DNA of 64,000 nt. Origin: Streptomyces fradiae ATCC 10745 = DSM 40063 (lineage in GTDB: Bacteria; Actinomycetota; Actinomycetes; Streptomycetales; Streptomycetaceae). Positions 18,103 through 27,304 of this stretch are shown here, piece by piece. A model generated the notes under the pieces. The model saw only the letters and a list, made by a program, of their open reading frames with translations. It ran no database searches and was not told the DNA's origin. Position 1 is the first letter of the stretch, and every line of letters starts with the position of its first letter. The translations under genes were made by a program, and so were the position numbers. The DNA lies in the NCBI RefSeq assembly GCF_008704425.1, contig NZ_CP023696.1, positions 2,156,501 through 2,220,500 on the forward strand, read 5' to 3'.

Positions 18103-21100
18103 TCAGAAGTCGCCGGGGTTGCCGAGCACCCTGTTTGAGATCTGTTCCTCGATCATGGCTCCCGTCCATACCCGCAGATCGCTGAGAGCTCCGGGCAGGA
18201 AATGGCCGCTGGTGCCCTGCGCGGACCCACGGCCCGCCGTCAGCGCACCCGCCCCCTGGACGGCCGCGCCGAAGAAGGTGGGGGTGTACGACGCCTGCCC
18301 TGCGGCCCCTATGTAGAGCCGGACGTTGCCGTACCCCTCCTCCGTCTTCTCTGTGTGGTCGTACACCCCAGTCACCTGGACCCAACTGTCGAGCTCGGCC
18401 ACGTCCTGAGAAGACGTCCACGTGTCGTGCGTCGCTTTCCCAACGGGATCAGTCGCCGTGCGACCGAACCGCCATCGGTACGTCTCTTCGGAGGTCTTTT
18501 CCACCCACAGCGCCCAGGACGACTCCGCACCCGCTGGGGTGGCCTGGCCCAGGACGTAAGAGCGGGAGCCGACCGGCTTGGTCGCCAGTTCGGCGCCGTC
18601 CAGCCGTACCCGCGCCGACACCGTGAACGATGCCGTCTCGTCGATCACGGGGCCGGTCGCCGAGGCGTGCCCCTTGGCGCCGTCAAGACGGAGCTCCGTG
18701 CCGTCGTCCCCCGCCACTAGCTGGGCGCCTTCGGCGGACAGGGCCAAGGCCGGCTTGCCGTAGCCGCTGCGCTCGCCGATCTGTGTGCCGACGGCACCCT
18801 CGGCGGTCCAGTGGGCGACCAGTTCGGCGCCCGGTGTCTCGAGGATCGCCGTCTCCCGGCCCCGCGACTCCTCGCGGACCTCGTCCGCGTTGAGGGCGCG
18901 CTGCCAGACGGTCGTCTCGTCGATGTAGCCGCGGAAGTACTGCTGGTAGACCCCACCCGACCTGGTCCGGCCGATCTGCAGGCCGTCGGGGGACATCCAC
19001 GGCTCGTACGTGGCTGCCGTCGCGGACAGCCTCACCGGCTGCCCCTGGGGGCGGCCGTTGACGAACAGCTGGATGGTGTCGTCGGTCTTGTCGGTGTTCC
19101 CCTTCGTGTCGAAGACGCCGGCCAGGTGCGTCCACACGCGGGCCGGGCTGGTCGCGTCGGCGAGGGAGACGATGTCCGGCGTGGTGGCGAGATCCTGGGC
19201 GCCCCGGTTGAACGCCCACTTCCGGTTGTTGGCCGAGTAGTACAGCGTGAACGCGCTGTCCTGGTTGCCGGAGGAGGACAGGACGACCCGGTTGGTCGCG
19301 GTGTCCGTCAGGTAGGCCCAGGTGGACACCGTGAACGAGTCCCGCGTGTTCACCGCGGGGCCGGTCGTCGCGGCGTACGCCTGCTGCTTGGCGGGGTCGG
19401 CGCTGTTCAGGTCGAGCGAGTGGTCACCGGGGCCCCGGTGGGCGCGTGCCGACCAGGTGGCGCCGCCCGTGAGCGTCGCGTCGTGGCGGACGGTGCCCTC
19501 GGTGGCGGTGTCCTTGGTCGTGGTGCTCGTCGCCGTGCCCTCCGGACGGTCGGCGTACTGCCAGCGGCCGACGGGTGCCTGGCCCGGCGCGACCTTGAAG
19601 ATGTACTCCGCCTTCTCCCCGTAGCGCTCCCGCACGTCCTTGGCGTCGACCGTGAGGACGTGCGTCCCCGCCAGCTTCGGGGTCACGGGCTGCGCGGCGG
19701 GTGAGCCTCCGTTCACGGTGCTCGCGCCGGTCTGGGTGATCAGCCGGTACCGGTAGCCGGTGATGTCGACGTCTCCCGGTGCGGGCCGGAAGGTGAACAG
19801 GCCGGACTGGCCGGGCGCTCCGGCGCCGGGGCAGTCATTGGGCAGGCAGGGGACGTACGGGCCGTTGCTGGTGATCACCGGCGCCTTCGGGGCCGTGGTG
19901 TCGGTCTTGAAGTAGCACCACGGGGTGTATCCCGAGGACAGGGAGGACGTCTTGCCCTCGTGCGTCCAGTAGGAGCGCGTCTGCATGCGCACCCGGTACA
20001 TGATCTGGTCGGCCCGGTAGGACATCTCGACGGTCTCCAGATAGCCGTCGGGCCGGTAGCTGGGCGAGAGCGCGTCCCAGGTGTGGATCCACTTGCCGGT
20101 GCTGGGGTCGTAGCGCTCGGCGTCGAAGTAGGCGTGCAGGGAGCCCTTGAAGCCGTTGGACGCCGGCTGTACGAGGGTCTGGGTCCCGGCCTGGACGCGG
20201 GGCGTGGAGTCGGTGACGATCAGCGGGTCGCCGATGTGGGGGTTGCAGTACCGCATGGTGCCGTTGCCGGGGACCACGCCGTACGGGCTGGGCAGGCCGG
20301 GCTTGGGCACGTAGTTGATCTGCAGCTGCGCGTTGTCGTCGAACCGCTTCCAGGCGTCCGGGTTGCCTTCGTCGGTGGCGCGCAGCATCAGGGTGAGCCG
20401 GGAGAACTTGCCGTTCGCGAAGGAGCGCACGGTGGAGGTGAGGTTCTCGTCGGGCTCCGCCGGGTTGTCCTGGAACTCGATCCAGGAGTCCGGCTGCTCG
20501 GGGCTGCACGCGGTGCCCCGGCCGGCGGACACCTCGCGGTCGCCCATCAGGTCGAGCTGCGCCGGGCCGGGCCAGGTGCTGCCCTCGGAGATGTTGTTGG
20601 TGCGCCAGAGGTCGACCCCCTGCGGCGTACAGGAGAACGACCACGTCTCGTAGGCGCGGAACACCGCGTCGATCACGTGTTTGCCCGCCAGGTTGGTGGG
20701 CGCGAACTCGAAGTACATGCGGTTGGTGTGGTACTTGTCGCAGTACCAGGGGCCGAGCCGGCTGCAGTTGCCGACGCCGTAGTCTCCGTCGAAGTCGTAG
20801 AACCGGTCGCCGTCGGAGGAGAGCACGGTCCGCTCGTCGAGGGCGAGGCCCATGGGCGGGTCGATGTAGACGGGGAAGACCGTGTTCTCGCCCCGCAGCA
20901 GTGCCAGGTCCGGCTTGACCGTCACCGTGTGGGGTCCCACCGACACGGGCAGGGTCGCGCTGGCGTCCCCGGGCTTCGGGTGGGCGGCCTCCTTCCGGGA
21001 CTCCGGGCCCGCTTCCCGTCCGGTCGCGGGGCTGGTCCCGGCGCCGAAAGCGGCTTTCGACGGGGCGGCGGCGAGGGTCTGCGGCCGGGAGCCGGTCCCG

Positions 21101-21849
21101 TCGTCTCCGGCGGAGTCCCACATCTGACCGGCCGGCCCCGCGTACACGGCGTTGCCGTCCTCGTCGACGGCCCTGATTCCCCCGCCCGCGCCGGCGACGA
21201 GGTCCAGCCCGTCCTCTTCGACCGCGAGGGCGATGCTCTGCAGCTCGGGGTTGGCGGCTGCCTCCGGGGTCTTGACGACCAGCACCTCCCGGTAGCCCTC
21301 GGCCGTCGCGGTCAGCTGGAGGTCCGTGCCGGGGAACACCTCGGCGTAGGTGGCCGTCGCGCCGTCGAGCACCGGCTGTGGCAGCGGACGCTGCCACCGC
21401 AGGGTCACGGAGCCGCCCTGCCGGGCGCCGAGCCTCAGCAGGTTCTCGTCTCCCCCGCCCGAGAACGCCACGTCCGCCACCGCGGCCTTCGGCCCGACGG
21501 TGCCGTCGGGACGGCGCTCCAGGGTGACATCGACGCTCCGCCAGGAGCCGTCGTGGCCGCGGACGCGCTGCGGTGTCGTCGACTGCGTCAGGGTGTACGT
21601 GCCGTCGGGATTGGCCGTCGTGGTCGTGTACTCGGTGCGTTCCGCGACGACCTCGACCGGTTCGCCGGTCTCGGCCGCCAGGGCCGAGGCGTCGCTCGCG
21701 GATGCGGCCGCTCCCGACCGCTGCGGCGGTCCGGAGGCGGCGACGGCGTCGTCCGCCGGGTACACGAACGTGTTCCCGGTCGCCACCACGGCCAGGCCGA
21801 GAGCCACGATGAGTCCGCGGCCACGTTGTCTTCGCCTGTGAGCAGGCAT
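18103..21849 (-). CDS. Secreted LamG (concanavalin-like) domain protein, Rhs partner
   Basis: Exported protein of 1248 residues with Arg-rich N-terminus MPAHRRRQRGRGLIVALG and a signal helix ending near AVAASG. Two LamG-like jelly-roll domains occupy the C-terminal third (about 795-965 and 1045-1240), marked by DSFTVSTWAYL and ASFTVSARVRL strands and WTHLAGVFDTKGN / WVQVTGVYDHTEK. A fibronectin-like segment lies before them. The frame opens 14 codons earlier at 21891, but the ATG at 21849 has a GGGGGGTGA upstream and a better signal sequence. It precedes the Rhs gene by 132 bp on the same strand, a common pairing in actinobacteria. A role in wall attachment or toxin delivery is inferred. Confidence 0.85.
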   Translation of the reverse strand: MPAHRRRQRGRGLIVALGLAVVATGNTFVYPADDAVAASGPPQRSGAAASASDASALAAETGEPVEVVAERTEYTTTTANPDGTYTLTQSTTPQRVRGHDGSWRSVDVTLERRPDGTVGPKAAVADVAFSGGGDENLLRLGARQGGSVTLRWQRPLPQPVLDGATATYAEVFPGTDLQLTATAEGYREVLVVKTPEAAANPELQSIALAVEEDGLDLVAGAGGGIRAVDEDGNAVYAGPAGQMWDSAGDDGTGSRPQTLAAAPSKAAFGAGTSPATGREAGPESRKEAAHPKPGDASATLPVSVGPHTVTVKPDLALLRGENTVFPVYIDPPMGLALDERTVLSSDGDRFYDFDGDYGVGNCSRLGPWYCDKYHTNRMYFEFAPTNLAGKHVIDAVFRAYETWSFSCTPQGVDLWRTNNISEGSTWPGPAQLDLMGDREVSAGRGTACSPEQPDSWIEFQDNPAEPDENLTSTVRSFANGKFSRLTLMLRATDEGNPDAWKRFDDNAQLQINYVPKPGLPSPYGVVPGNGTMRYCNPHIGDPLIVTDSTPRVQAGTQTLVQPASNGFKGSLHAYFDAERYDPSTGKWIHTWDALSPSYRPDGYLETVEMSYRADQIMYRVRMQTRSYWTHEGKTSSLSSGYTPWCYFKTDTTAPKAPVITSNGPYVPCLPNDCPGAGAPGQSGLFTFRPAPGDVDITGYRYRLITQTGASTVNGGSPAAQPVTPKLAGTHVLTVDAKDVRERYGEKAEYIFKVAPGQAPVGRWQYADRPEGTATSTTTKDTATEGTVRHDATLTGGATWSARAHRGPGDHSLDLNSADPAKQQAYAATTGPAVNTRDSFTVSTWAYLTDTATNRVVLSSSGNQDSAFTLYYSANNRKWAFNRGAQDLATTPDIVSLADATSPARVWTHLAGVFDTKGNTDKTDDTIQLFVNGRPQGQPVRLSATAATYEPWMSPDGLQIGRTRSGGVYQQYFRGYIDETTVWQRALNADEVREESRGRETAILETPGAELVAHWTAEGAVGTQIGERSGYGKPALALSAEGAQLVAGDDGTELRLDGAKGHASATGPVIDETASFTVSARVRLDGAELATKPVGSRSYVLGQATPAGAESSWALWVEKTSEETYRWRFGRTATDPVGKATHDTWTSSQDVAELDSWVQVTGVYDHTEKTEEGYGNVRLYIGAAGQASYTPTFFGAAVQGAGALTAGRGSAQGTSGHFLPGALSDLRVWTGAMIEEQISNRVLGNPGDF

Positions 21850-22111
21850 GGCTGAGTCACCCCCCGGAGGGGCCTCCCCAGACCCTCGCATTATCGAACT
21901 GTTGATCCATTTGGATTACTTTTCGACGCTACGCAGTCACAGAGGGGCAGGTCAACGCGTTATCGGCCACGTCACACGGCATTGCAAGAAGCTGACCCCC
22001 TCTCATTTGCCCCACGCTCGCCCATGCCTGTCGGTACATGGGCGAACGGAGTGCTCCCCTCGGGTGGTCTTGACGGGGGTGCGGGGGGTGCCTACGTTCG
22101 GGGAGCGGGAC

Positions 22112-22124
22112 AGGAAAGTTTCCT
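22112..22124. promoter_or_regulatory. Inverted repeat AGGAAAGTTTCCT, probable ROK autoregulatory site
   Basis: AGGAAA/TTTCCT arms flank one base, directly upstream of the ribosome site of the ROK regulator. ROK repressors often bind similar AT-centred inverted repeats; autoregulation is inferred. Confidence 0.5.
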
Positions 22125-22146
22125 TACAGTGCGCGGAGGAAGGCCT

Positions 22147-23445
22147 GTGGCGGGCGAGGTGGGTGGGGCGGCTCCGGGGACGCCGCGGGTGCTGCGGGCC
22201 ATGAACGACCGGGCCGCGCTCGAGCTGATGCTGGAGCACGGGCCGCTCTCGCGGGCGCGGATCGGCACGCTGACCGGGCTGTCGAAGCCGACCGCCTCGC
22301 AGCTGCTCGCGCGGCTGGAAGCGGCCGGGCTCGTCGTCGTGACCGGCACCTCCGAGGGGCGGCCGGGACCCGGCGCGCAGCTGTACGGGGTGAACCCGCG
22401 CGCCGCGTACGCCGCCGGGCTCGACGTGAACCCGCGGCGGGTGCTGGCCGCCGTCGCGGACCTGACCGGCCGTGTCGTCGGGGAGTTCACGCTGCCCGTC
22501 CCCCGGCGGGAGCGGCCCGGTGCCGTGCGGCAGGTCACCGACGCGCTGGACGGCGCCGTGCGGGCGGCCGGGCTGGCGCGGCGGGACGTGCACCGGGTCG
22601 TCATCGGCACGCCCGGCGCGTTCGACCCGTCCACCGGGCGCCTCCGGTACGCCTCGCACCTGCCCGGCTGGCACGGCCCCGGACTGCTGGAGGAGCTGGC
22701 CGCCGCACTGCCGATGCCCGTCGAGTACGAGAACGACGTCAACCTCGTCGCCGTCGCCGAGCAGCGGCTGGGCGCCGCCGCCGGGTACCGCGACTTCGTG
22801 CTGCTGTGGAGCGAGGAGGGCCTGGGCGCCGCCCTCGTCCTGGGCGGCCGGCTGCACCGGGGGTTCACCGGTGGCGCCGGCGAGGTCGGGTTCATGCCCG
22901 TACCCGGCGCCCCGCTCGTCCGGAACGTGGCCAAGGCCGGGAGCGGCGGGTTCCAGGAGCTCGCCGGCGCGCGGGTGCTGCCCGCACTCGCGCGGGAGCT
23001 GGGCCTGGACGTGCCGGACCGCGGCTCCCCCGAGGCTGCTGTGCGGCTTCTGCGCGCCGCCGCCGCGGAGGAGGGCGGGGCGGTCGCGGGCGGTGAGGAC
23101 GACGCCGGCGCGTACGGGCGCGGTAAGGGCGGGGGGTCGTACGGGCGCGGTGACGACGCCGGCGCGTACGGGCGGCTGCTCGACAGCTACGCCACGGGGC
23201 TCGCGACCGGGCTGGCCGCGCTCGTCGCCGTACTCGACCCGCAGCTGGTGGTGCTCTCCGGCGACGTCGCCCTGGCGGGCGGCGAACCGCTGCGGCGGCG
23301 CGTCGCCGCCGAACTGGCCGAGCTGGCCGCCGCCCGGCCCCGGCTCGCCCTCGGGGCCGTCCGGGAGCGGCCGGTGCTGCGGGGCGCCCTGGAGGCGGCG
23401 CTGGCCGCCACCCGGGACGACGTGTTCGACACCTTGGCGCGGTGA
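22147..23445 (+). CDS. ROK-family transcriptional regulator (sugar-responsive)
   Basis: 432 residues: an N-terminal winged helix (about 10-75, GPLSRARIGTLTGLSKPTAS) followed by a ROK sugar-kinase-like domain (YENDVNLVAVAEQRLGAA; LHRGFTGGAGEVGFMPV). Such proteins control amino-sugar or glycoside uptake genes, with the sugar as ligand. GTG 22147 has GGAGGAAGG immediately upstream; the open frame extends to 21982 without a better start. A Gly/Asp-rich insertion (about 315-345) repeats GAYGRG, encoded by near-identical DNA around 23100 and 23160. The metal-binding Cys cluster of some ROK proteins is not evident. It is followed by the GH4 and kinase genes it probably controls. Confidence 0.9.
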   Translation: MAGEVGGAAPGTPRVLRAMNDRAALELMLEHGPLSRARIGTLTGLSKPTASQLLARLEAAGLVVVTGTSEGRPGPGAQLYGVNPRAAYAAGLDVNPRRVLAAVADLTGRVVGEFTLPVPRRERPGAVRQVTDALDGAVRAAGLARRDVHRVVIGTPGAFDPSTGRLRYASHLPGWHGPGLLEELAAALPMPVEYENDVNLVAVAEQRLGAAAGYRDFVLLWSEEGLGAALVLGGRLHRGFTGGAGEVGFMPVPGAPLVRNVAKAGSGGFQELAGARVLPALARELGLDVPDRGSPEAAVRLLRAAAAEEGGAVAGGEDDAGAYGRGKGGGSYGRGDDAGAYGRLLDSYATGLATGLAALVAVLDPQLVVLSGDVALAGGEPLRRRVAAELAELAAARPRLALGAVRERPVLRGALEAALAATRDDVFDTLAR

Positions 23446-23607
23446 GGGGGGCCTGGCCGGGGGGAGGGCCTCGCGGCTGGGGCTGATGAGGGGTGTCGGG
23501 TGTGGGGTGTGGGGTGTGGGAGCGCTGGGTGACGGGTGCCGGGCCGGGGGTCGGGGGTCGGGGGTCGGTGACGGAGTGTCGGGGACGGCTGACGGGAGAC
23601 GGGAACG

Positions 23608-24885
23608 ATGGGTGACATGAAGCTGGTCGTCGTGGGGGGCGGGTCCACCTACACGCCGGAGCTGGTCGACGGGTTCGCGCGGCTGCGCGACACGCTGCCG
23701 GTCGGGGAGCTGGTCCTCGTCGACCCGGCCGCCGAGCGGCTGCGGCTGGTCGGCGGCCTGGCCCGGCGGATCTTCGCCAAGCAGGGCCACCCCGGAAGGG
23801 TGACCACGACGGGCGACCTGGACGCGGCGGTCGACGGGGCCGACGCCGTACTGCTGCAGCTGCGCGTCGGCGGGCAGGCCGCCCGCGAGCAGGACGAGAC
23901 CTGGCCGCTGGAGTGCGGCTGCGTCGGGCAGGAGACCACCGGGGCGGGCGGCCTCGCCAAGGCGCTGCGTACCGTGCCGGTCGTCCTCGACATCGCCGAG
24001 CGGGTACGGAAGGCCAACCCCGGGGCGTGGATCATCGACTTCACCAACCCGGTCGGCATCGTCACCCGCGCCCTCCTCCAGGCCGGGCACCGGGCCGTGG
24101 GGCTGTGCAACGTCGCCATCGGCCTGCAGCGGAAGTTCGCCGCGCTGCTCGGCACGGCCCCGGCCGACCTGCACCTGGAGCACGTCGGGCTGAACCACCT
24201 GACGTGGGAGCTGGGCGTGCGTCTCGGCGGGCCCGGCGGGCAGGACGTGCTGCCGCGGCTGCTGGCCGAGCACGGTGACGCCGTCGCCGGCGACCTGCGG
24301 CTGCCGCGCGGCCTGCTGGACCGGCTCGGGGTCGTCCCCTCGTACTACCTGCGCTACTTCTACGCGCACGACGAGGTGGTGGAGGAGCTGCGCGGCAAGC
24401 CGTCGCGGGCCGCGGAGGTCGCCGCGATGGAGCGGCGGCTGCTGGAGATGTACGGCGACCCCGCGCTGGACGAGAAGCCGGCGCTGCTGTCGCAGCGGGG
24501 CGGGGCGTACTACTCGGAGGCCGCCGTCGACCTGGCGGCGGCGCTGCTGGGCGGGGGCGGCGGGACGCCTTCGCAGGTGGTGAACGTCCGCAACGCCGGC
24601 ACCCTGCCGTTCCTGCCGGACGACGCCGTGGTGGAGGTGCAGGCCGAGGTGGACGCGGACGGCGCCCGGCCGCTGCCGGTGCGGGAGGTGGACCCGCTCC
24701 AAGCGGGGCTCATCGCGCATGTCGCGGCGTACGAGGACCTGGCGCTGGAGGCGGCGCTGCGGGGCGGCCGGGACCGGGTGTTCCGGGCCCTGCTCGCGCA
24801 CCCGCTGGTCGGGCAGTACGCGTACGCGGACACGCTCACGGACCGGCTGCTCGCGCACAACCGGGAGCACCTGACGTGGGCGTGA
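23608..24885 (+). CDS. GH4 family 6-phospho-glycosidase
   Basis: Cytoplasmic NAD- and Mn-dependent glycosidase that cleaves phosphorylated disaccharides such as 6-phospho-beta-glucosides. The 425 residues start with the Rossmann loop VVVGGGSTYTPELVDG; later come DFTNPVGIVTRA, the metal-binding Cys in GLCNVAIG and GLNHLTWELGV. ATG 23608 follows GGGAGACGGG. It overlaps the downstream kinase start by 10 bp, so the two are translated together. Together with the ROK gene this forms a salvage set for amino sugars or beta-glucosides. The exact sugar is not determined. Confidence 0.92.
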   Translation: MGDMKLVVVGGGSTYTPELVDGFARLRDTLPVGELVLVDPAAERLRLVGGLARRIFAKQGHPGRVTTTGDLDAAVDGADAVLLQLRVGGQAAREQDETWPLECGCVGQETTGAGGLAKALRTVPVVLDIAERVRKANPGAWIIDFTNPVGIVTRALLQAGHRAVGLCNVAIGLQRKFAALLGTAPADLHLEHVGLNHLTWELGVRLGGPGGQDVLPRLLAEHGDAVAGDLRLPRGLLDRLGVVPSYYLRYFYAHDEVVEELRGKPSRAAEVAAMERRLLEMYGDPALDEKPALLSQRGGAYYSEAAVDLAAALLGGGGGTPSQVVNVRNAGTLPFLPDDAVVEVQAEVDADGARPLPVREVDPLQAGLIAHVAAYEDLALEAALRGGRDRVFRALLAHPLVGQYAYADTLTDRLLAHNREHLTWA

Positions 24886-26060
24886 CCACGGCGGACGCCG
24901 TCCTGGCCGTCGACGCGGGCAACAGCAAGACGGACGTGGCCCTCGTCGGCGTGGACGGCACGGTGCTCGGTACCGGGCGCGGCGGCGGCTTCCGGCCCCA
25001 GGCGGTCGGCACGGAGGCGGCCGTCGACGTGCTGGCGGCGGCCGTCGCGCAGGCGATGCGGGGGGCGGGGGCTGTGGCGGACACCGGGGCGGGGGTCCTG
25101 CCGGGTGTGGGGGTGGGGGGCGTTTCCGGTGCCGGAGCGGGGGTCGGGGGCGGGCCCGGTGCGGGCACGGCCGGGGGCGGGCCCGGTGCGGGCGGTCACG
25201 GTGCGGGGCGTTCGGGGCGGGTGGTGCGCGAGGTGCATGTCTCCGCGTGCCTCGCCAACGCCGATCTCCCGGTGGAGGAGGACGAGCTGGCCCGCGCCCT
25301 GGAGGCGCGCGGCTGGGGCGGGTCCGTACGGGTGCGCAACGACACCTTCGCCGTCCTGCGCGCCGGGGTGGACGAGCCGCGGGGCGTGGCCGTCGTGTGC
25401 GGCGCGGGCATCAACTGCGTGGGCATGCTGCCGGACGGCCGTACCGCGCGCTTCCCGGCCCTGGGCCGGCTCTCCGGGGACTGGGGCGGCGGAGGGGGGC
25501 TGGCGGACGAGGCCCTGTGGCACGCGGCGCGGGCCGAGGACGGGCGGGGCGCGCCGACGGAGCTGGCCCGCGCGCTGCCCGCGCACTTCGGGCTGGACTC
25601 CATGTACGCGCTGATCGAGGCGCTGCACCTGGGGCGTGTTCCGGACGCGCGGCGGCATGAGCTGGCGCCCGTCGTGTTCGCGGTCGGCGCGGCCGGTGAT
25701 CCGGTGGCGCGTGCCCTGGTGGAGCGGCTGGCGGACGAGGTCGTCACCATGGCGGTGGTCGTCCTGGGGCGGCTCGGTCTGCGCGACGCGCCCGAGCCCG
25801 TTCCGGTGGTGCTGGGCGGGGGCGTACTGGGCGCGGGGCACGCGGAGTTGAACGGGCGGGTCACCGAGCTGCTGCGGGAGCGGGCGCCCGGCGCCTCGCC
25901 GCGGGTGGTGGAGGCGCCGCCGGTGCTCGGCGCGGCGCTCCTCGGCCTCGACGACGTAGGGGCGCGCGGGGCGGCCGGGGAGGCGCTCAGGGCCTGGTTC
26001 ACGCCGGGTCTGGAACCTTCGGGGAACCGGCGCTGTTCTCCTCGCAGGGGGATCGAATGA
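24876..26060 (+). CDS. BadF/BcrA-type N-acetylglucosamine kinase
   Basis: ATP-dependent sugar kinase of the ASKHA fold, similar to eukaryotic-type GlcNAc kinases. The phosphate-1 loop is AVDAGNSKTDVALV (about 10-23), and later elements include VCGAGINCVGML and the adenosine-side VVLGGGVLGAG. The 394 residues include an odd Gly/Ala insertion (about 66-113, VGGVSGAGAGVGGGPGAG) that looks like expanded low-complexity DNA in a surface loop. The GTG at 24876 overlaps the GH4 stop; a second GTG lies at 24882. It likely phosphorylates the monosaccharide freed by the GH4 enzyme. Confidence 0.85.
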   Translation: MGVTTADAVLAVDAGNSKTDVALVGVDGTVLGTGRGGGFRPQAVGTEAAVDVLAAAVAQAMRGAGAVADTGAGVLPGVGVGGVSGAGAGVGGGPGAGTAGGGPGAGGHGAGRSGRVVREVHVSACLANADLPVEEDELARALEARGWGGSVRVRNDTFAVLRAGVDEPRGVAVVCGAGINCVGMLPDGRTARFPALGRLSGDWGGGGGLADEALWHAARAEDGRGAPTELARALPAHFGLDSMYALIEALHLGRVPDARRHELAPVVFAVGAAGDPVARALVERLADEVVTMAVVVLGRLGLRDAPEPVPVVLGGGVLGAGHAELNGRVTELLRERAPGASPRVVEAPPVLGAALLGLDDVGARGAAGEALRAWFTPGLEPSGNRRCSPRRGIE

Positions 26061-26239
26061 GGGTGCGAAGCGGACGCCGGGCACGATAAGAACAAGATCC
26101 AGTCAAGATCGTGCCGTAGCCGTCCCCCTACGGCCATACTGCTGGCCGGGCCGCCGCCCTCCCGCACCGGGAGCGCGCGGCCCGGCGCGGCGGGCGCGCG
26201 GCGGGCTCGCCGCCGCCGGAGACCGAGGGGGGAGGTCAC

Positions 26240-27288
26240 GTGTCTGACGCGCGGAACGCGCGACCCGCGCCGACGGGTGCCTTGTCGTCTCCGGGCTCGC
26301 CGTCCCCTTCGGGCCCCCTTCTTTCCTCGGGCTCCCGCCCTTCCTCGGGCTCCCCCTCGGCGTCGGGCGCCCCTTCGGTGTCGGGCGCCCTCTCGGCCCC
26401 GGGCTTTCGGTCCTGCCCCGGGCCCGTGTCCTCCCCGGGCTTCCCGCCCTGCGCGTCGGGCACCGCAAGCACCGGGCTCGGCGGTCAACCGGCCCACCGG
26501 GCAGACGTGGTGGAGCGGGACCGGCCCACCGGGAGCAATGCCTCCGGTTCGGCGGCGCCCGCCTGCGCGACGCCCGTCACCGGCTGGCGACACGGCTGCT
26601 CCCGGCCACCGAGCGGCCGTACCCGGCCGAGACGGCCGGGCGCGCACGGGACGAGCGGGACCCGCGCGTGGCCGGTGCCCTTCCTCGCGGTGGGGCTGAC
26701 GGTCCTGGGCGCCCTGGGACGGGCGCGGTGGCAGGACGTCCGGTACCCGAGACCGGGCCGTCGCCCGGGGGCTGCCGGTCGGGGCGTCATGGCTCGCGGG
26801 CGCCCGCGCCGCCGCGCGGGCCTCGCCGGAGGGGCACGGTCGAGCGGCCGGGATTCGCTCAAGGTGCTGAACGGGGGCCGGATCGGTGCCCCGCAGGCCC
26901 GCACGAACGAGAACCTGGCCCGAGCGGGAGGGGTTCGCCCGCGCCGCCGGGCGGGCACCCGGTGCGCCGGTGGCACCGCCCGCGGGGCCGCCGCGCTCAC
27001 GGCTCCGGGCGCGGCCGGACCGGTGGCCGGTGCGCACCACGGGCTCGCGGAGCGGCGGAGTACCGGTGGCGTGCCGGGGGGAGGATGACGCGATGGACGG
27101 TCGTGAGGCGCGGCGGGAGCCTCTCGCCGCCGGGCGGGCACGGCGACCCGGTCCGCCCCGTCGGCCGCGTACCGGTGGCGTACCGTGCCGGGCCGCCGAC
27201 ACGCGCGTACGAGAAGTGGCCCCACGCGGACCGGCCCGGCGCATCCGGGCCGCCCGCGCCCGAGTACCGGACGAAACCGTCCCCCTGA
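26240..27288 (+). pseudogene. Frame-scrambled region, possible remnant of a solute-binding protein gene
   Basis: A GTG at 26240 with GGGGGAGGT upstream opens a frame (VSDARNARPAPTG) with good codon bias for about 100 codons. Coding-like sequence then jumps frames: LATRLLPATERPYPAE near 26590 in one, VPFLAVGLTVLGALGRA near 26680 in another. The last good stretch, ending at a TGA at 27286-27288, reads AYEKWPHADRPGASGPPAPE, reminiscent of the C-terminus of amino-acid-binding lipoproteins. In many actinobacteria a glnH-like gene lies beside a PknG-like kinase, which would fit here. This is tentative: no binding-protein core is visible. Confidence 0.3.
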
Positions 27289-27304
27289 GAGCGAGAGGTG
27301 ATCG

